64,000 nucleotides of DNA, taken from Faecalispora anaeroviscerum (GTDB taxonomy: Bacteria; Bacillota; Clostridia; Oscillospirales; Acutalibacteraceae). The stretch is taken from contig NZ_CANOOQ010000001.1 in the NCBI RefSeq assembly GCF_947568225.1, positions 682,001 through 746,000 of the forward strand, written 5' to 3'. The notes beneath the pieces were generated by a model. That model saw nothing but the letters and a program-made list of their open reading frames with translations, did not search any database and was not told where the DNA came from. Position numbers and translations under genes: made by a program. This document shows, in pieces, positions 16,377-24,930 of this stretch (within the stretch, counting starts at the first letter, position 1; each line of letters opens with the position of its first letter).

Positions 16377-16997
16377 ATGAAGGTAGAGAAAAGTGCATGG
16401 GCGCGAAAAGAAATTTTTGATTTCTTTTCAACAATATCCAATCCATTTTATATGGTTACGTTTACAGTAGACGTTACACCCCTCTACGATCATGTGAAGA
16501 AGCAAAAACTATCGTTTTATTATGCTTTGATTTATCTTTGCACGAAAGCCATTAACAATATAGATGCTTTCAGATATACCATACAGGATGGAGAATTACA
16601 GCTTCTCGAAGAGAGAATTCCGAGCTTTACAGACCTGAAAAGCGGAAGTGAACTTTTCTATATTGTAACTATTCCCTGCAAGGGAAGCTTGAAAGAATTT
16701 TGCAGCGCGGCTGCGGAAAGAAGTCGTGCACAGAATTGTTTTATCAGTTCAGAGGATGACACCAATGATTTTATTTACTTCTCCTGTTTGCCTTGGGTAG
16801 AAATGACGGCATTGACGAATGAACGCGATATGAATCTGGATGATGCGGTTCCTCGCATTGCCTGGGGAAAATATACAGAGCACGCTGGCCGTAAACACCT
16901 GAATCTTTCAATTGAGTTGAATCATAAATTTGTAGACGGAATTCATATTGGGCGTTTTCATGAGGAGTTATCGAAACTGATTGCCGATTTGGAATGA
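16377..16997 (+). CDS. CatA-like O-acetyltransferase (chloramphenicol acetyltransferase family)
   Basis: At 206 residues it matches the length of type A chloramphenicol acetyltransferases. The catalytic HxxxDG is present as NHKFVDGIH near residue 183, and the fold blocks FTVDVTPLYDHVKKQKLSFYYAL and PWVEMTALTNERD match the family. The Tyr/Phe residues that line the chloramphenicol pocket are only partly kept, so the real acceptor may be another hydroxyl compound; resistance should not be assumed. AGAAGGAG precedes the ATG. It is a single-gene unit, more AT-rich than the neighbours, which suggests acquisition. Confidence 0.78.
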   Translation: MKVEKSAWARKEIFDFFSTISNPFYMVTFTVDVTPLYDHVKKQKLSFYYALIYLCTKAINNIDAFRYTIQDGELQLLEERIPSFTDLKSGSELFYIVTIPCKGSLKEFCSAAAERSRAQNCFISSEDDTNDFIYFSCLPWVEMTALTNERDMNLDDAVPRIAWGKYTEHAGRKHLNLSIELNHKFVDGIHIGRFHEELSKLIADLE

Positions 16998-17081
16998 TAA
17001 ATTCAGTCAAGGCCAACTGAGCCAAGTTGTTGCCAAGATGATGTGCCGAAGGGGAATCTTTAAATATTTCGAATAAAAACA

Positions 17082-17115
17082 GGCGGTATGCTGTCCTCTG
17101 TGGGAGCATACCGCC
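17082..17115 (+). terminator. Probable terminator of the CatA-like gene
   Basis: GGCGGTATGCT pairs perfectly with AGCATACCGCC around a 12-base loop. The downstream T tract is weak (GTTGCTGTTTG). Confidence 0.6.
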
Positions 17116-17228
17116 GTTGCTGTTTGTAGCCATTTTACAGTCTGTGCATAATTTTTTTCATCTGTTGATTGTAAAAACGGGAGTCTACATCCTCTTGCTG
17201 AGATGTACGGGGAAGGGAAAAATTCCCG

Positions 17229-18122
17229 TTACAGCCGTTTGATAAAATTACCGCTGATATCCAGCCGGTCGTTAATGATGATAAAGGCCTGCGGGTCGAT
17301 GTCGCGAACGATCCGCTTCATGCGGTTGATCTCGAATTTTGAAACCACCGTCATAAAGATATACGACTGCTCATGCGTGTAAGCGCCATAGCCCTGCCAG
17401 CAGGTTACGCCGCGGTGCAGCAGCTGAACGATGGTATCGGCTACCTCTGGGTGCTTTGTGAAAATCATGGCGCTCGATTTAATGTTCTGATAATGGGTTC
17501 TGTCCACCACCAGAGAGGTTGCGGCGGAGAAAATAACGGAGTAAACCACCACTTCCACATCAAAGCGGAACAGGCAGTACAGAAATACAACGCTGCTGAC
17601 CGAAATGGCAAGCTTGCCAACGCTCATGTCGGGGAATTTCTTGGTACAGTACACGCCGATAATGTCGGTTCCACCGCCGGAACCACCGGAACGCAGAGTC
17701 AAGCCAATGCCAGAACCCGCGATCAGCCCGCCGATGATACAGGCCGTCAGGTAATCTTCAATAAGTGGGGAGGTTGGAACCGGAATGACTGTCATCGCCA
17801 CCGACTGGCACGCGACGGTCAGCATGGTTTTCAAAAAGAACGTGCGGCTGATTTCCCGGTAGGCGAGCAGCATGAGTGGAATATTCAAAACCAGCATCAT
17901 CACACCGGCCAGATTAAAGGTTTGAGGAATATTCAGGTGCAGAACGTTGATCGCAAGGTCGGAAAGAACCTGCGAAATGCCCACGAATCCGCCGTTATAC
18001 AGCTTGAGCGGAACAATAATGGTGTTCAGGTTGGCAGCGCAGATGACTCCCCCTAAGATGGAGAAAAAGAAGTTTGGAAGCATCTGTAATTTTTCTTTAT
18101 GCAGCATGCGCGATTTTTGCAT
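17229..18122 (-). CDS. YitT-family membrane protein
   Basis: A 297-residue protein of the YitT (DUF161/DUF2179) family: five or six membrane helices over the first 200 residues, including GIGLTLRSGGSGGGTDIIG, then a soluble C-terminal domain of about 80 residues (YTHEQSYIFMTVVSKFEI) proposed to sense a ligand. The function is unknown. The ATG at 18122 has AGGGGGA six bases upstream; the open frame extends 15 codons without a ribosome site. Confidence 0.87.
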   Translation of the reverse strand: MQKSRMLHKEKLQMLPNFFFSILGGVICAANLNTIIVPLKLYNGGFVGISQVLSDLAINVLHLNIPQTFNLAGVMMLVLNIPLMLLAYREISRTFFLKTMLTVACQSVAMTVIPVPTSPLIEDYLTACIIGGLIAGSGIGLTLRSGGSGGGTDIIGVYCTKKFPDMSVGKLAISVSSVVFLYCLFRFDVEVVVYSVIFSAATSLVVDRTHYQNIKSSAMIFTKHPEVADTIVQLLHRGVTCWQGYGAYTHEQSYIFMTVVSKFEINRMKRIVRDIDPQAFIIINDRLDISGNFIKRL

Positions 18123-18153
18123 GTATGATCCCCCTGATTCTATATCTATTTCC

Positions 18154-18181
18154 ATTATATCGGGCAAAGAAAAGAAGTCAA
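18154..18181 (-). promoter_or_regulatory. Promoter of the YitT-family gene
   Basis: On the minus strand TTGACT and TATAAT are 16 bases apart, and the -10 is about 30 bases before the start codon. Confidence 0.75.
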
Positions 18182-18259
18182 GGGAAGAACTGCATGACTA
18201 AAAAATAACTTTTTATTCAAATTTTGATAAAGCAAGTTTTGGAATTCTGAAAAATATAT

Positions 18260-18287
18260 TTTACTTTTGAAATAAGTGTGGTATAGT
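18260..18287 (+). promoter_or_regulatory. Possible promoter of the PLPC-like gene
   Basis: An extended -10, TGGTATAGT, with a poor TTTACT -35 at 16 bases. It lies about 47 bases before the start codon. Confidence 0.4.
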
Positions 18288-18334
18288 GAATGACAGTGTA
18301 CCTCATTTATTGAAAAAGGAGTGGAGTTCCCGGG

Positions 18335-18910
18335 ATGAATAGCCCGAATCATGTGCTAATCGGATTGATTGTATATGAGTATGTATCTGAGAAATATGGT
18401 GTTCGGTTAGACAGAGCCAGCTTTCTAAAGGGAAATACCAGCCCGGATCATTCTCTTTCATTCCTCAGACCGCATCGCGTACGTTACTGCAAGGATATGG
18501 TGAAGCGAAAAATTGGCCGTACCTGCCGCCTGGAATGGCAGGATAAAAACCGCCAGCTGTCTAGAAAGCTGGGAGTTTTGTGCCACTACTATTCCGATTT
18601 TTTCTGCTTGGCACACAGCTCTGAATTCAGCGGCACTCTTTCGGAGCATATTCAATACGAGCAGGATTTGTTGTTCTTTATGGGCAATCATATGGAATAT
18701 TTTAAAGATCTTGATTATGTATCGGAAATAGAGGTCCCTTTGACGGTGCAGGAGATTTATGAACATATGCATGAGCGGATTCACCAGAAATTCGAGCTTG
18801 GTCAGAATTTTGAAACTGAACTGTTTTTTGCGATCCGGTCCTGCATTGAGCTGGTGCTGTACGTATTTTATCATGGGCGCTGTCTGGCGGAGCCGGTTGT
18901 GCAGCGATAA
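18335..18910 (+). CDS. Zinc-dependent phospholipase C-like protein
   Basis: A 191-residue soluble protein. The His/Asp pattern NHVLIG at the N-terminus, GNTSPDH near residue 33 and GVLCHYYSDFFCLAH near residue 85 resemble the metal ligands of the zinc-dependent phospholipase C/P1 nuclease superfamily (Zn_dep_PLPC). No signal peptide is present, unlike secreted toxins of this family, so it probably acts inside the cell. AAAGGAGTGGAG lies before the ATG. No partner gene is adjacent. Confidence 0.65.
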   Translation: MNSPNHVLIGLIVYEYVSEKYGVRLDRASFLKGNTSPDHSLSFLRPHRVRYCKDMVKRKIGRTCRLEWQDKNRQLSRKLGVLCHYYSDFFCLAHSSEFSGTLSEHIQYEQDLLFFMGNHMEYFKDLDYVSEIEVPLTVQEIYEHMHERIHQKFELGQNFETELFFAIRSCIELVLYVFYHGRCLAEPVVQR

Positions 18911-18940
18911 TGTTCCTTATCATAGAAGAATAATATTAAG

Positions 18941-18977
18941 GGCATACGACGTTGTCGTGTGCCTTTTTGTGTTTTTA
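18941..18977 (+). terminator. Terminator of the PLPC-like gene
   Basis: GGCATACGAC pairs with GTCGTGTGCC (one G-U pair) around GTT and is followed by a T-rich tract. Confidence 0.88.
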
Positions 18978-19032
18978 TAGTAACAAATTGGAATATGGGC
19001 ATCTTATGGAAAACAGGAAAAGGGTGAAGATA

Positions 19033-19233
19033 TTGAATGTTTTGAACAACAGAAACAAGGAACAGAGCTTTGCAGGGCAGTCTTTTTACCGGTCGACGCA
19101 AAGGGGGGCGATGGAGCAGCTGTGGAACAGCCAGCCGCAGGTCTTTTACCGCAGCGACCCTAACGGCGGGAGAAAAGCCGGTGAATATCCGTTGGGCTTT
19201 TATCATACCAATTTGGTCAGAAATTTTTATTGA
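19033..19233 (+). CDS. Small hypothetical protein, about 66 residues
   Basis: A possible short gene starting at TTG, six bases after AGGGTG; an ATG 27 bases upstream has no site. The product is polar and basic, with Arg, Asn and Gln rich segments and two FYRS tetrapeptides (QSFYRSTQR and QVFYRSDPN). No known motif is seen. It lies between a terminator and the glcG-like gene without a clear promoter, so it may be spurious. Confidence 0.35.
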   Translation: MNVLNNRNKEQSFAGQSFYRSTQRGAMEQLWNSQPQVFYRSDPNGGRKAGEYPLGFYHTNLVRNFY

Positions 19234-19360
19234 TTTGGTTTGTTTTATGCTGGACAGATCTCTTCGAATCAGCTATGATGATCCCAGAAGAAAGCAGTAT
19301 ACTCATCTGTAATGGTTCCATGTTTTTATGGAAGCTTCGTTATGAAAAGGGAGGGAGAAC

Positions 19361-19843
19361 ATGCTGCACGAAGAACTAAAGGAAGAAATCATGCGTCAGC
19401 TGGCAGAGTACGGTGAGCGCGGAATCGATCTTGATTTGGCAGAGCAGATGATAAAAGTTGCCCGCGAAAAGGCCAAGGAGGTGGGAGTGCCTGTTTCCGC
19501 CGCCGTTGTGGATGCCGGTGGGAATCTGATTCTGCACCTGCGAATGGACGGCGCGGTTTTAATTAGCGTTGATGCCGCTTATAGCAAGGCATACACTTCG
19601 GCTTCACTGGAGCTTCCCACAGGGAGCCTCCATGAGCGCACCATCCCCGAAGGGAAGCTGTACGGGCTTCATACCATGTTCGGCGGAAGATACTGTGTAT
19701 TTGGCGGCGGGCTGCCTTTATTTCGGGCCGGCCGGTTAGTAGGTGCGGTTGGAATCAGCGGCGGAACCGTGGAGGAAGATACCACAATTGCCGAAGCAGC
19801 GGTGAGTGCCTGCCAAGAGCTCAGCTGGAGTAAAAACAGGTAG
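19361..19843 (+). CDS. GlcG/HbpS-family protein (PduO C-terminal-domain-like)
   Basis: A 160-residue single-domain protein. The fold signature runs from LAEQMIKVAREKAKEVGVPV through AAVVDAGGNLILHLRMDGA to SVDAAYSKAYTSASL, with GGLPLFRAGRLVGAVGISGG near the C-terminus. Relatives bind heme or act with glycolate and diol metabolism genes; the same domain forms the C-terminal half of PduO. It lies 4.2 kb before the microcompartment locus, separated by a terminator and the Sel1 gene, so a link to that locus is only speculative. AGGGAGGGAG precedes the ATG. Confidence 0.85.
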   Translation: MLHEELKEEIMRQLAEYGERGIDLDLAEQMIKVAREKAKEVGVPVSAAVVDAGGNLILHLRMDGAVLISVDAAYSKAYTSASLELPTGSLHERTIPEGKLYGLHTMFGGRYCVFGGGLPLFRAGRLVGAVGISGGTVEEDTTIAEAAVSACQELSWSKNR

Positions 19844-19877
19844 TTTGATTCAGAAAATTTACCGGTTAGTAAAACTT

Positions 19878-19921
19878 AAAAAGCAAGGCATTGTTACGCA
19901 GAAACAATGCCTTGCTTTTTT
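19878..19921 (+). terminator. Terminator of the glcG-like gene
   Basis: AAAAAGCAAGGCATTGTT pairs with its complement around a short loop and ends in a T run. Confidence 0.93.
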
Positions 19922-20043
19922 GCCTGAATGAGGCAGACGTAATCTTTATGCCATGATGCATTTTTTGGGGGAGCAGATTCCATTCATCTGTTTAAAGGTT
20001 GATCAGATTGGCTGTATTTTAGAACTGCCGAACCTGCTCTGTA

Positions 20044-20072
20044 ATGACAAAATACGACAATTATGCTATACT
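20044..20072 (+). promoter_or_regulatory. Promoter of the Sel1-repeat gene
   Basis: ATGACA and TATACT are 17 bases apart, and TGC before the -10 makes it an extended form. The leader to the start codon is about 100 bases. The rest of the 19.9-20.18 kb gap shows nothing else. Confidence 0.68.
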
Positions 20073-20181
20073 AAAAACAACAACAACTGGAACATACATA
20101 GATTTCTGTAAATAAACGAGAGAAAAAGTATTGTATTTAGAAGCAAATAAAGCTGTTGCAAGCAAATAAAGGAGTTATTTT

Positions 20182-23100
20182 ATGCAGGATGAAAGAAATC
20201 AGGCGCAGAACGGTGAAGCAGAGTCAAAGGACCCATACAAATTTGTCTTTATTGATCCCAAGCTGATCCGCAGTGCTGCGGAAACGGTGAAACAACAACA
20301 GGAGGATTTGCAGGAACTGATTGCAAGAGCGGAGGACGACGATCTGGATGCAAAGCATCAGCTTGCATTACGCTACTACCGTGGAACAGGCGGCGCAAAA
20401 CAAGATGATGACAAGGCTTTTTTTTATTTTCAGCAGGCAGCAGAACAGGGGGATGTTTCTGCCCAGTACAATTTAGGCGCGTGCTATGAAAGCGGGATCG
20501 GTGTAGAGAAGGATTACGAAAAAGCGGTTGCTCTGTACCGTGAAGCAGCGGAGCAGGGCTTCCCGTCTGCACAGTGCGCACTGGGGCTGTGCTATGAAAT
20601 CGGTCAAGGCGTTGAAATGGATAAAGACAAGGCGATGGAGCAATACCTCATCTCCGCGGAGCAGGAGTATGCCCCTGCACAGTGCAATCTGGGCTTTTTC
20701 TATTATCACGGCATTGCAGTAGAAGAAGACAACGATCAGGCGATTGCCTGGTTTACAAAGGCGGCAGAGCAGGAATATCCCCGTGCAAAATTTTTGCTGG
20801 GGGAATGCAGTGAGTATGGATATGGCGTGGAAAAAAGTATTGACAAAGCGATTGAGCTTTACCGCGAGGCGGCAGAGCAGGATTTCCCCCCGGCACAAAC
20901 CCGCTTAGGCATCATCTATCTGTATGCACTTGGCGTGGAACGGGATGAAAAGCAGGCGGTGGAATGGCTGACTATGGCAGTGGAACAGAAATATCCTCAG
21001 GCGTGGTGCGTTTTGGGTGAATGCTATGAAAATGGATGCGGCTTGGAGCCGGACCAGGAAAAAGCTCAAGAACTTTACCTGCTTTCGGCTGAACAGGGCT
21101 ACGCACCCGCGCAGTGCAATTTGGGTTATTTGTTTTACGGTACCGGAGTGAAAGAAAATGATGAAAAGGCTGTACACTGGTTTTCCATGGCAGTCGAAAA
21201 AGGGCATCCCCGCTCACAGTGCCTGCTTGGTTTATGCTATGAAAATGGGTTAGGCGTCGAGGAGGATAAAACGAAGGCAGCTGAGTTATACCACCTTTCG
21301 GCAGAACAGGGTTATGCGCCTGCGCAGTGCAATCTGGGCTACTTCTATTATACTGGCACAGGGGTGGAAGAGAACAATGAGGAAGCTGTTCATTGGTTTT
21401 CCAAGTCGGCAGAGCAGAGCTACCCGCGTGCGCAGCATCTGCTAGGAAATTGCTATGAAAACGGTTATGGTGTTGAGCGGAACCCGCAACGCGCGGCAGA
21501 GCTGTACAAAGCTGCGGCCGAGCAGGAGTACCCCGACGCGTGGTGCGCACTGGGCGTTCTATACGAATACGGAAATGGGGTAGAACAGAACAAAGAACAG
21601 GCAGTTGAGCTATACCGTCTTGCGGCGGAACGTGGCTTTTTGCCGGCACAATGCAATTTGGGTTTTTGCTATTACTGCTCAATAGGAGTGGAAGAGAACT
21701 ATGAAGAGGCTGTGCGCTGGTTCTCTAAGGCGGCGGAGCAGGATTTTGCCCGTGCGCAGTGCCTGTTGGGCGAGTGCTACGAAAATGGCTTCGGGGTGAA
21801 CGAGGATAAGGCAAAGGCGATGGAGCTGTATCGCCTTGCAGCGGAGCAGGGTTACCCATCGGCACAGTGCAATCTCGGCTTTTTCTATTATGTCGGTATT
21901 GGAACAGCGGAAAATAACGAGGAAGCGGTTCTCTGGTTCACCAAAGCGGCAGATAAAAACTACCCGCGCGCACAGAGTCTGCTTGGGGAATGCTATGAGA
22001 ATGGGTACGGAGTAGAACGTGATCTGAAGCGTGCAAAAGAGTTTTATCAGAAGGCTGCAGAGCAGGGCCATGCTCCGGCGCAGTGCAATTTGGGTAATTT
22101 CTATTATTATGGCGTTATGGAGCAAACCGACTACGAGCAGGCAGTCAGCTGGTTTACCAAAGCGGCTGATCAGGGCTATGCCCGGGCACAGTACATGCTG
22201 GGCTTGTGCTACGCTAACGGTTATGGCGTAGAAACAAATCCGGAGCGTGCGGTTGAACTTTACCGGCTTGCCGCGGACCAGAAAAATTCCAACGCGCAGT
22301 GTGAGCTGGGGTTGTGCTATGAGTGCGGTGAAGGCGTCGAAGAGGATAAAGATAAGGCAATGGAACTGTACCGTCTTTCGGCGGAACTGGGGAATGCTCG
22401 CGCACAGTGCAACCTGGGTTTCTTTTATTACCATGGCATCTGTGTGGAGGAGAACAACGAACAAGCCGTTTACTGGTATTCGAAAGCGGCCGAGCAGGGC
22501 TATACCCGGGCACAGCACCTGCTGGGTGTGTGCTATGAGCACGGCTGGGGAGTTGAACGCAACCCGGAACGTGCGGTGGAGCTTTACCAGATCGCTGTGA
22601 ATAAAAATCACCCGATAGCACAATGCGACCTTGGCTGGTGCTACGAGTACGGCGTAGGCGTAGAGAAGGACGATGCCAAAGCAGTGGAGTTGTACCGCCT
22701 TTCTGCGGAGCAGGGTTATCCCCGCGGGCAGTCTAATCTTGGGGACTGCTATTACTTTGGTACCGGGGTGGAGGAGAATAGGGTCCAGGCGGTTCATTGG
22801 TTCTCCAAAGCCGCCGAACAGGGGCATCCCCGTGCGCAGTATTGGATGGGCCAGTGCTATCAATTTGGGCGTGGCATCGAGCAGAGTTTGGAGAAAGCAA
22901 TTTATTGGTATCAGCTGGGCGCAGAGCAGGGAGACAGCTGTGCGCTGAATTCTCTTGGAATCCGATATTTAAACGGTGAGGGAGTCGAACAGGACTACCG
23001 AAAGGCCTTCGAGCTGTTTGAGCAGTCGGTTCAGGCCGGGCATAGTGGCGCGATAGTGAATCTTGGGCGGGCATATCGCTATGGGAAGGGTGTGCAGCAG

Positions 23101-23556
23101 GATCTGGAAAAAGCAGTTACCTTGTTCCGGCAGGCTGTAGAACAGAACAAAGACGTCGCCTTTGGCAACCTGGCGGACTGCTACGAAACCGGCGAGGGTG
23201 TGGAGCAAGATTACGTTGAGGCAATGCGGCTGTACCGCTTGGGAGCGGAGCAGGGTGATGAAACCGCCATGTTCAGCGTAGGTAATTTATATGAAAACGG
23301 TCTTGGTGTGCCTAAGGATTTTGCCAAGGCAATGGAGTGGTATCTTATGGCGGCAGAGCAGGGGAACGCAAGGTCCTATTGCCGGCTGGGCGCTTTCTAT
23401 GAGAATGGAATCTGTGTGAAAAAGGATAGAAACAAAGCGATTGAAATGTATCAAAAGTCTGTGGAGCTTGGTTATGAAAATGCGAAAGAGTCTTTGCAGC
23501 GGCTGGAGAGTAAAGCTAAGCCTTGGGGCGGTTTTTTCTCTCTGTTTAAGAAATGA
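20182..23556 (+). CDS. Giant Sel1-repeat protein (29 tandem repeats)
   Basis: A 1124-residue cytoplasmic protein without a signal peptide or membrane helix. After a charged N-terminus of about 55 residues it consists of 29 consecutive Sel1-like repeats of 36 residues (one is 35) with a partial thirtieth, each of the form AQCxLGxCYExGxGVExDxxKAxELYRxAAEQG, and ends in an aromatic/Lys tail (GGFFSLFKK). Such repeats stack as helix pairs into a solenoid that binds other proteins. Type A repeats (NLGFFYY, WFSKAAEQ) recur every two to four units between type B repeats (LLGECYENG, ELYRLAAEQ), so blocks rather than single units were duplicated. AAGGAG precedes the ATG. The partner is unknown. Confidence 0.93.
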   Translation: MQDERNQAQNGEAESKDPYKFVFIDPKLIRSAAETVKQQQEDLQELIARAEDDDLDAKHQLALRYYRGTGGAKQDDDKAFFYFQQAAEQGDVSAQYNLGACYESGIGVEKDYEKAVALYREAAEQGFPSAQCALGLCYEIGQGVEMDKDKAMEQYLISAEQEYAPAQCNLGFFYYHGIAVEEDNDQAIAWFTKAAEQEYPRAKFLLGECSEYGYGVEKSIDKAIELYREAAEQDFPPAQTRLGIIYLYALGVERDEKQAVEWLTMAVEQKYPQAWCVLGECYENGCGLEPDQEKAQELYLLSAEQGYAPAQCNLGYLFYGTGVKENDEKAVHWFSMAVEKGHPRSQCLLGLCYENGLGVEEDKTKAAELYHLSAEQGYAPAQCNLGYFYYTGTGVEENNEEAVHWFSKSAEQSYPRAQHLLGNCYENGYGVERNPQRAAELYKAAAEQEYPDAWCALGVLYEYGNGVEQNKEQAVELYRLAAERGFLPAQCNLGFCYYCSIGVEENYEEAVRWFSKAAEQDFARAQCLLGECYENGFGVNEDKAKAMELYRLAAEQGYPSAQCNLGFFYYVGIGTAENNEEAVLWFTKAADKNYPRAQSLLGECYENGYGVERDLKRAKEFYQKAAEQGHAPAQCNLGNFYYYGVMEQTDYEQAVSWFTKAADQGYARAQYMLGLCYANGYGVETNPERAVELYRLAADQKNSNAQCELGLCYECGEGVEEDKDKAMELYRLSAELGNARAQCNLGFFYYHGICVEENNEQAVYWYSKAAEQGYTRAQHLLGVCYEHGWGVERNPERAVELYQIAVNKNHPIAQCDLGWCYEYGVGVEKDDAKAVELYRLSAEQGYPRGQSNLGDCYYFGTGVEENRVQAVHWFSKAAEQGHPRAQYWMGQCYQFGRGIEQSLEKAIYWYQLGAEQGDSCALNSLGIRYLNGEGVEQDYRKAFELFEQSVQAGHSGAIVNLGRAYRYGKGVQQDLEKAVTLFRQAVEQNKDVAFGNLADCYETGEGVEQDYVEAMRLYRLGAEQGDETAMFSVGNLYENGLGVPKDFAKAMEWYLMAAEQGNARSYCRLGAFYENGICVKKDRNKAIEMYQKSVELGYENAKESLQRLESKAKPWGGFFSLFKK

Positions 23557-23557
23557 G

Positions 23558-23611
23558 AAACAAACGGCCGGGAAGGGTTCATGAGAACCTCTCCCGGCCG
23601 TTTGTTTTTTT
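23558..23611 (+). terminator. Terminator of the Sel1-repeat gene
   Basis: AAACAAACGGCCGGGA pairs with its complement across an inner GGTTC/GAACC stem; a long T tract follows. Confidence 0.93.
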
Positions 23612-23745
23612 ATCACACTTTTTTATCCGGCCTGACTATTAGTTGGCGAAAGATAACACATTCGTTCTTTCGTACCCTTAGTAAAAAATTTAGAGCGGGC
23701 CGAATCGGTTTCAAAAAAGCCTTTTGAGCGCACCATTTGCATATC

Positions 23746-23807
23746 TTGATTTTACATGATTTTAGTCTGAATTTCGTTACCGGAAAATGAGAGAGGAATG
23801 CTATGAT
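23746..23807 (+). promoter_or_regulatory. Activator-type promoter of the eutS-eutP unit
   Basis: An extended -10 (TGCTATGAT, hexamer at 23802) has no recognisable -35. Upstream, at 23746-23773, is a 28-base element made of TTG, ATTTTACA, GATTT, GTCTG and ATT blocks. The same element occurs before the diol dehydratase gene at 25702-25729, and in both cases 28 bases separate it from the -10 hexamer. It is therefore likely the binding site of the locus activator (the AraC-type regulator at 36 kb is the obvious candidate). The 417-base gap before eutS also holds a possible small membrane peptide. Confidence 0.6.
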
Positions 23808-23918
23808 AAAGTAACGGAAAACTGTATTCGAAAGTCGGGGCCACGGCCTTGTTTTTCAATGGAAAGCGCCATTTGCTGCAATCATTTATGGTATGAGTCA
23901 ATTATAAGGAGGAGACGT

Positions 23919-24008
23919 TTGTCTCTGTTTCGGAGCAGCCTTTTCTTATTTTATATTCTTTTGGTTTCATTCGTTTTCTTTCATACAGGTGGGGAAGCAT
24001 TTAGCTAA
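23919..24008 (+). CDS. Possible 29-residue membrane peptide in the eutS leader
   Basis: AAGGAGG is six bases before a TTG that opens a 29-codon frame. The peptide has a short basic N-terminus (MSLFRSS), one very hydrophobic stretch (LFLFYILLVSFVFF) and a polar end (HTGGEAFS), so it would make a single membrane helix. It stops 20 bases before the eutS start, so it could be a real small protein, or its translation may affect eutS expression. Support is the ribosome site and the composition only. Confidence 0.4.
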   Translation: MSLFRSSLFLFYILLVSFVFFHTGGEAFS

Positions 24009-24028
24009 TATACAAAGGGGGAATGTGC

Positions 24029-24412
24029 GTGAAGCTGGAGGAACTCAGAACGCCGGGCGGCGATCATCTGACACGCATCGTTCAGGAGATTGTTCCCGGG
24101 AAGCAGATTACCATGGCGCACATTATCTGCAGCCCCGATCCGGTCATCTATCAAAAGCTGGGTCTGGACCCGAGGATGGATTACGAGCATGCGGCGGTTG
24201 GAATCATTACCATGTCACCCAGCGAAACCGCAATTATTGTGGCGGACATCTGCATGAAAAAATCTGCGATCGAAATCGGCTTTATTGACCGTTTCAGCGG
24301 AACGCTGATTATTACTGGCAGAATGTCCGATGTATCGGTGGCCCTGGAATCAGTGCTGGAATATACGGAAAACGTTATGGGATTTACCGTGTGCAATCTG
24401 ACAAAGGCATAG
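24029..24412 (+). CDS. eutS: Microcompartment shell protein EutS/PduU (circularly permuted BMC-H)
   Basis: A 127-residue shell protein. QEIVPGKQITMAHIIC, GIITMSPSETAIIVADICMKK and GFIDRFSGTLIITG match EutS/PduU, whose permuted BMC fold forms hexamers with a small beta barrel closing the pore. The GTG is preferred over an ATG six bases upstream because AGGGGG is seven bases before the GTG but only one base before the ATG. It is followed ten bases later by eutP, the usual eutS-eutP order. Confidence 0.93.
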   Translation: MKLEELRTPGGDHLTRIVQEIVPGKQITMAHIICSPDPVIYQKLGLDPRMDYEHAAVGIITMSPSETAIIVADICMKKSAIEIGFIDRFSGTLIITGRMSDVSVALESVLEYTENVMGFTVCNLTKA

Positions 24413-24421
24413 GTGTTTACA

Positions 24422-24871
24422 TTGAAAAGAATTATTCTGATCGGCAGGGCGGAATGCGGGAAGACCACGCTGACGCAGGCGCTGCGCGGTCACAAACTGC
24501 AGTACCAAAAAACGCAGGCAGTCAACCACCACGATGTGGTGATTGATACCCCCGGGGAGTATGCGGAAAACAGGGAGCTGGCTCGGGCGCTTATTTTATA
24601 TTCTTATGAGGCGGATGTCATCGCGCTGATGCTCAGCTCCACAGAGGATTATTCTCTGTTTAGCCCCAATATTGCGGCCGGAGCCACCCGCCCAGTGATC
24701 GGGATTGTCACGCAGATCGACCGGGAAAATGCGCGCCCCGACCTCGCGGAGTCCTGGCTGCGTCTGGCCGGGTGCAAAACCGTGTTTCGGGTCAGTGCCT
24801 TTACCGGCGAAGGAATCGAAGAGGTTCTGCATTATTTGGAGGCAGAGCAGCCTCATTCCTGTAAGGTCTGA
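24422..24871 (+). CDS. eutP: EutP/PduV-family small GTPase
   Basis: A 149-residue Ras-like GTPase associated with microcompartments. It has the P loop GRAECGKTTL, the switch II-like DTPGEYAENR, and TQID as the base-recognition motif. Family members are linked to shell movement or to acetate kinase-like activity. The TTG start has AGGTG six bases upstream and gives the standard LKRIILIG opening; a GTG nine bases earlier is possible. Confidence 0.92.
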   Translation: MKRIILIGRAECGKTTLTQALRGHKLQYQKTQAVNHHDVVIDTPGEYAENRELARALILYSYEADVIALMLSSTEDYSLFSPNIAAGATRPVIGIVTQIDRENARPDLAESWLRLAGCKTVFRVSAFTGEGIEEVLHYLEAEQPHSCKV

Positions 24872-24930
24872 ATTTTACTACCCAAAGTTTTAATTTCACC
24901 GGAAGAATAAACGGAAAGGAGAGAAAATAA

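Noticed and set aside
20249..23616. Many long frames in other frames and on the minus strand across the Sel1 gene.
   Set aside because: They mirror the repeated codon pattern of the Sel1 repeats and have no starts with ribosome sites.
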